Shown here: in pieces, positions 60,309-64,000 of the stretch
Layout of the letters: every line of letters begins with the position of its first letter
Position numbering within the stretch: the first letter of the stretch is position 1
NCBI RefSeq assembly: GCF_000829055.1
Contig: NZ_AP012544.1
Location: 1,488,001-1,552,000 of the forward strand
DNA length: 64,000 nucleotides
Source: Lacticaseibacillus casei DSM 20011 = JCM 1134 = ATCC 393
GTDB lineage: Bacteria; Bacillota; Bacilli; Lactobacillales; Lactobacillaceae
Direction of reading: 5' to 3'
The notes under the pieces: model-generated
Databases searched by the model: none
What the model saw: only the letters and a program-made list of their open reading frames with translations
What the model was told of the DNA's origin: nothing
Position numbers and translations under genes: made by a program

Positions 60309-62348
60309 TTAATCCAAACTGCCGTTCATCTGCCGACTAGCAGCCAGATAAGCGGCTAGCGGTTGATGCTCAGGTTCCAGCAAGTGCGGATCAGTTTTAA
60401 AAATCCGGGCCACAATCTGTTGGGCAGCTTCCATAGTTGGAAAATCCCCGACAGGATCGGCCACTTTAAATTCGGGCAGTCCTGACTGCTTATCTCCAAA
60501 AATATCACCCGAACCGCGCATTTCCAAATCTTTTTGGGCTAACAAGAAGCCGTCATTGGTTTTGGTCATGATTTGCATGCGCGCGATCCCTTGCTCATTT
60601 TTAGGGTCAGCAATCAACAAACACTGTGCTGCTTTGCTGCCACGACCCACGCGGCCACGGAGCTGGTGAAGTTGCGATAGGCCGAAGCGATCAGCATCGA
60701 AAATGGCCATCACCGTCGCATTGGGGACGTCCACCCCAACTTCAACGACCGTCGTCGACACCAGCACTGCAATGTCACCCTGACTAAACGCCCGCATGAT
60801 TCGATCTTTTTCATCTGGCTTCATTTTGCCGTGCAATAACGCAACCTGTCCAAGATTGCCAACTGCTTTTTGCATATCTGCAAAAAGCTGCTCGGCATTT
60901 TGCAAGTCGATCTTTTCCGATTCCGCAATCAGCGGGGTAATGGCAAACACCTGACTTCCTGCCTGCACCTGACTGCGAATCAGCCGATAAACCTGACCGA
61001 CTTGATTCTTGCGCAGCCAGGTAGTCGTGATAGGCTTGCGTCCGGCCGGCAATTCATCAATGGTGGAGACATCCATTTCACCGTATGCCGTAATCGCTAG
61101 CGTTCTAGGAATCGGCGTCGCGGTCATGGACAGTAAATCTGGCTTCTGCCCTTTTTCCTGAAGCACCTTGCGTTGATTAACGCCAAAACGATGCTGCTCA
61201 TCGATAACCACCAACCCCAAGGCTTTAAAATCGACACCTTTTTGAATCAGCGCATGGGTCCCGATGATCAAATTAAGTGTGCCCATTCGCAGGTCGGTCA
61301 GCAGTTCACGCCGCCTCTTCGCGGTTGTGGATCCCGTCAAGAGCCCCAGCTTAACCGGAAAATTGGCGAAAAGTTTTTGCAGCTTAGCAAAATGTTGCTC
61401 CGCCAGCACTTCTGTCGGCACCATCAAGGCAGCCTGATAGCCGGCTGTGACCGCCGCATACAAGACAATCGCTGCAACAATCGTTTTCCCGCTGCCCACG
61501 TCCCCTTGCAACAGGCGATTCATATGATTGGGCCGGCGCATGTCCGCACAGATCTCATTCACAACCCGCTTTTGCGCATTGGTCAATGAAAACGGCAGCG
61601 TCGCAATCAGTGCGCGCAACGCCTGATTGTCGTACGGAATAGCAAGGCCGTTGCTGCTGTTGGTATTAAGCTGTTTTAGGGCCTGTATTTGCAGTTGAAA
61701 CAGGAAAAACTCGCGAAAAACACCGGTTCGGCGCGCTGCCTTGGCTTCTTGCGGCGTGTTGGGAAAATGCATTCCGTGGACCAGCTGTTCATCCGTCATT
61801 AACCGATAATGCTCACGAATGCTGGCAGGGATCAGGTCACGGATATGCTGATGATCGCGCGCCCACGCCGCTTTAATCAGGTCGAGTAACGTACCCATCC
61901 GGATGTTTTTATTCACGGTATAAATCGCCGCCATGGACGGCTGATCCTGTGACTGCGTGGCCAGAATTTTCATCCCGGTCAGACTGCGGCGCTGAGCATC
62001 CCACTTGCCAAAAATTGCTGCTTCATCACCCATCTGAAAGCGATCTTTTAGCCAAGGCTGATTGAAGAAAGTGACCAGAATGACACTGCGTTCGACCTGC
62101 AACTTGACATTCACCCGGCTTCGATGCGGACCAAAACGGCTAATGACAGGATCGGCAACCACGACGCCTTTGATCGTCAGCTTTTCTTGATCGGCTGCTT
62201 CAGCAAGGTCTTTAACTTTAAGGTCATCATAGCGATATGGAAAATAAAACAGAACATCACCGACCGTATGAATGCCTAAACTGGCCAAGCCTTCTTCACG
62301 CTTAGGACCAACACCGGGTAAAACGCTAACCGGGTCCGTGAGCGCCAT
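60309..62348 (-). CDS. recG: ATP-dependent DNA helicase RecG, 679 aa
   Basis: Branch-migrating helicase that remodels stalled forks. N-terminal wedge/OB domain (about 45-160), Walker [13 protein letters not shown] box, helicase C motifs [14 protein letters not shown] and QLRGRVGRG. Three tandem ATGs; the third (62348) fits the GGGAGGG spacing best. fakA ends just upstream with its own terminator. Confidence 0.97.
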   Translation of the reverse strand: MALTDPVSVLPGVGPKREEGLASLGIHTVGDVLFYFPYRYDDLKVKDLAEAADQEKLTIKGVVVADPVISRFGPHRSRVNVKLQVERSVILVTFFNQPWLKDRFQMGDEAAIFGKWDAQRRSLTGMKILATQSQDQPSMAAIYTVNKNIRMGTLLDLIKAAWARDHQHIRDLIPASIREHYRLMTDEQLVHGMHFPNTPQEAKAARRTGVFREFFLFQLQIQALKQLNTNSSNGLAIPYDNQALRALIATLPFSLTNAQKRVVNEICADMRRPNHMNRLLQGDVGSGKTIVAAIVLYAAVTAGYQAALMVPTEVLAEQHFAKLQKLFANFPVKLGLLTGSTTAKRRRELLTDLRMGTLNLIIGTHALIQKGVDFKALGLVVIDEQHRFGVNQRKVLQEKGQKPDLLSMTATPIPRTLAITAYGEMDVSTIDELPAGRKPITTTWLRKNQVGQVYRLIRSQVQAGSQVFAITPLIAESEKIDLQNAEQLFADMQKAVGNLGQVALLHGKMKPDEKDRIMRAFSQGDIAVLVSTTVVEVGVDVPNATVMAIFDADRFGLSQLHQLRGRVGRGSKAAQCLLIADPKNEQGIARMQIMTKTNDGFLLAQKDLEMRGSGDIFGDKQSGLPEFKVADPVGDFPTMEAAQQIVARIFKTDPHLLEPEHQPLAAYLAASRQMNGSLD

Positions 62349-62409
62349 CATCATCCCTCCCTTCGCAATAAGATGGTAAACGACAAACTGTGCTTAGCCT
62401 TTCATGTCG

Positions 62410-62437
62410 CAAAAAAGTGCCCCGCATGCGGGACACC
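62410..62437 (-). terminator. Terminator of fakA
   Basis: Minus strand GTGTCCCGC-N2-GCGGGGCAC followed by TTTTTTGCG. Confidence 0.9.
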
Positions 62438-62457
62438 TTGGCAGTAAAGCAACTTGT

Positions 62458-64000
62458 TTACTCGACTGAGACAAGATAAGGATAAACCGGCTGATCGCCT
62501 TGGTGAATTTCAAATTCCAGATCCGGATGCGCTTTGCCGACCGCATCCGCAATTTTCTTCGCTTCGCCTTGATTAGCATCGGCGCCCACAATGATCGTGA
62601 CAATTTCGCTGTCGTCATTGATCATCTTGTTTACCATGGCAATCGCTGCTTGTTGGCGATCCTGATCAGTGACGCTAATCGTGCCGTCAATGATCCCCAT
62701 CCAATCGTGATTTTTGATAGCCAGTCCATTAATGGTGGTATCGCGAATTGCTTGCGTAATAGAACCGCTAATCACATTCGGTAGTTGTGCGGTCATTTCG
62801 CTTTGATTGGTAGCCAAATCGGCGTCTGGATTATACCCAAGCATAGCGGTCATGCCTTGATTGATGGTCTTACTTTTCACGACAGCTACTTCTACGTCAG
62901 TTGCGGCCTTAGCAGCAGCTTCTGCCGCCATGAAAATATTGCCGTTATTTGGTAAGACGATCACATGCTTAGCGTAAGCGGCCTTCACCGCATCCAAAAT
63001 GTCATTGGTGCTTGGATTCATGGTTTGCCCGCCATTTAGCACGTAAGTCACGCCCAGACTCTTGAATAACTCGCCGAGTCCCTCACCGGCAGCGATGGCA
63101 ACAACACCCATTTCCGCTAGTGGTTGGTCATTGGCATGAGCATCTAGAGAGCCTTCCCGTTCGATAATGCTTTCCTGTTGTAAGCGCATGTTATCGACTT
63201 TGATTTTCATAAGCTCACCGAACTGCTGGCCGTAACGAAAAACCGTACCAGGATGTTCCGTATGAACGTGAACTTTAACCACTTCTTCATCAGCAACCAC
63301 CAATGTCGAGTCACCAAGGGTATTCAAATAATTACGAAACGGTTCATAATCAAAGTGCTTGAAATGATCGCCGGTTTCGAGTTCAACCATCATTTCGGTA
63401 CAATAACCATAAACAATGTCGGCCGGATCCAGTTGGGTTTGGGCGCTCTGGTGGTGGACGGCATTAATCATTTCGGTCATTTCTTCATCCGTGACATCAT
63501 GAACATCCGAACTGACTTCGCCGGATAAGCCTTCACGAAATCCTTCATAGATGAAAACGAGTCCCTGACCGCCTGAATCAACCACACCGACTTCTTTCAA
63601 AACAGCCAGCAGATCCGGCGTCTTGGCTAATGTACGCTTAGCACCCTTAACAACGGCCGTCATCACGACCAAAGCGTCATCTGAGCCATTAGCGGCTTTT
63701 AGTCCGGCTTTAGCTGCTTCGCGGGCAACGGTCAGGATGGTGCCTTCAACCGGCTTCATTACCGCTTTATACGCCGTTTCGACGCCATGAGCAAACGCGT
63801 CAGCCAAGTCCTGAGCAGTCAGACTCTTTTTACCTTCTACGCTCTTGGCAAAGCCACGAAAAAGCTGGGAACTGATAACCCCCGAATTACCGCGGGCGCC
63901 CATCAGCAGGCCCTTACCTAAATGCTTGGCGAGATCGCCAACGCCAGCGTCGTTAGATTCCAACACTGCTTTGGCACCGGTTTGAAACGTCAGATTCATA
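62458..64000 (-). CDS. fakA: Fatty-acid kinase A (DAK2/DegV-linked YloV), 5' end off the window
   Basis: Phosphorylates fatty acids bound to FakB (DegV) partners, feeding exogenous acids to phospholipid synthesis. The visible 514 residues lack the first tens of residues (the MNLTF at the right edge is inside the DGDTGTNM-type nucleotide motif). GLLMGARGNSGVISSQLFRG is the DAK2 second motif; the middle and C-terminal FakA domain follow. plsX-acpP nearby fits a lipid-synthesis context. Confidence 0.93.
   Translation of the reverse strand, partial: MNLTFQTGAKAVLESNDAGVGDLAKHLGKGLLMGARGNSGVISSQLFRGFAKSVEGKKSLTAQDLADAFAHGVETAYKAVMKPVEGTILTVAREAAKAGLKAANGSDDALVVMTAVVKGAKRTLAKTPDLLAVLKEVGVVDSGGQGLVFIYEGFREGLSGEVSSDVHDVTDEEMTEMINAVHHQSAQTQLDPADIVYGYCTEMMVELETGDHFKHFDYEPFRNYLNTLGDSTLVVADEEVVKVHVHTEHPGTVFRYGQQFGELMKIKVDNMRLQQESIIEREGSLDAHANDQPLAEMGVVAIAAGEGLGELFKSLGVTYVLNGGQTMNPSTNDILDAVKAAYAKHVIVLPNNGNIFMAAEAAAKAATDVEVAVVKSKTINQGMTAMLGYNPDADLATNQSEMTAQLPNVISGSITQAIRDTTINGLAIKNHDWMGIIDGTISVTDQDRQQAAIAMVNKMINDDSEIVTIIVGADANQGEAKKIADAVGKAHPDLEFEIHQGDQPVYPYLVSVE

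Overview
This 64 kb window is a stretch of core chromosome from a low-GC Gram-positive lactic acid bacterium. Protein content, gene order (rpsB-tsf-pyrH-frr-uppS-cdsA-rseP-proS-polC / rimP-nusA-ylxR-ylxQ-infB-rbfA / hrcA-grpE-dnaK-dnaJ-lepA / ylxM-ffh-rpsP-khpA-rimM-trmD-rplS / rnc-smc-ftsY), strong AGGAGG ribosome sites, frequent TTG/GTG starts and the protein sequences fit the Lacticaseibacillus casei/paracasei/rhamnosus group; the species cannot be fixed by eye. There is no prophage, IS, CRISPR, tRNA or rRNA. Almost all genes lie on the minus strand; plus-strand genes are short islands.

Layout from left to right. 1-1158 is the 5' part of recJ (minus). 1452-2728 holds three small plus-strand genes: an unknown protein behind a structured leader, an ASCH-domain protein and a small membrane protein. 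2884-9974 is lepA and the HrcA/CIRCE heat-shock operon hrcA-grpE-dnaK-dnaJ. 10052-13057 is truB-ribF-hemW, preceded by a terC-family gene with no good canonical start. 14031-19706 is the rimP-nusA-ylxR-ylxQ-infB-rbfA transcription/translation operon, with its own promoter and a terminator-like hairpin in the leader. 19959-29010 is uppS-cdsA-rseP-proS-polC (isoprenoid and phospholipid synthesis, intramembrane protease, tRNA charging, replication). 29524-32933 is rpsB, tsf, pyrH and frr. 32937-33936 is a GIY-YIG protein and a trmN6-type methyltransferase.

34010-37061 is a plus-strand island (plsC, amino-acid permease, DUF1003 membrane protein). 37144-40699 is an overlapping pair of LmrCD/BmrCD-type ABC exporter subunits. 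40890-41625 has yneF, ynzC and a previously easy-to-miss 58-residue ORF. 41870-46212 is ylxM-ffh-rpsP-khpA-rimM-trmD-rplS, with an L19-type leader before rplS. 46454-47084 has two small plus-strand genes, one behind a cre-like site. 47298-52562 is rnc-smc-ftsY. 52654-58505 is oppDFBCA, which sits inside the plsX-acpP / rnc-smc-ftsY neighbourhood. 58963-64000 is fakA (partial)-recG-plsX-acpP.

The most interesting non-gene signal is a dispersed palindromic element of about 110-120 bp. Six near-complete copies (4772, 14404, 29086, 41715, 47112, 58815) plus truncated copies (29262, 29366, 34760, 34802) all lie between genes, mostly right after terminators. Their arms differ from copy to copy but the changes are compensatory, so the hairpin itself appears to be conserved. 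I do not recognise a named family. Other points of interest are the terminator-bearing leader of rimP-nusA-infB, the ATC-start candidate of terC, promoters embedded in terminators (rpsP, rnc), and structured leaders of several genes.
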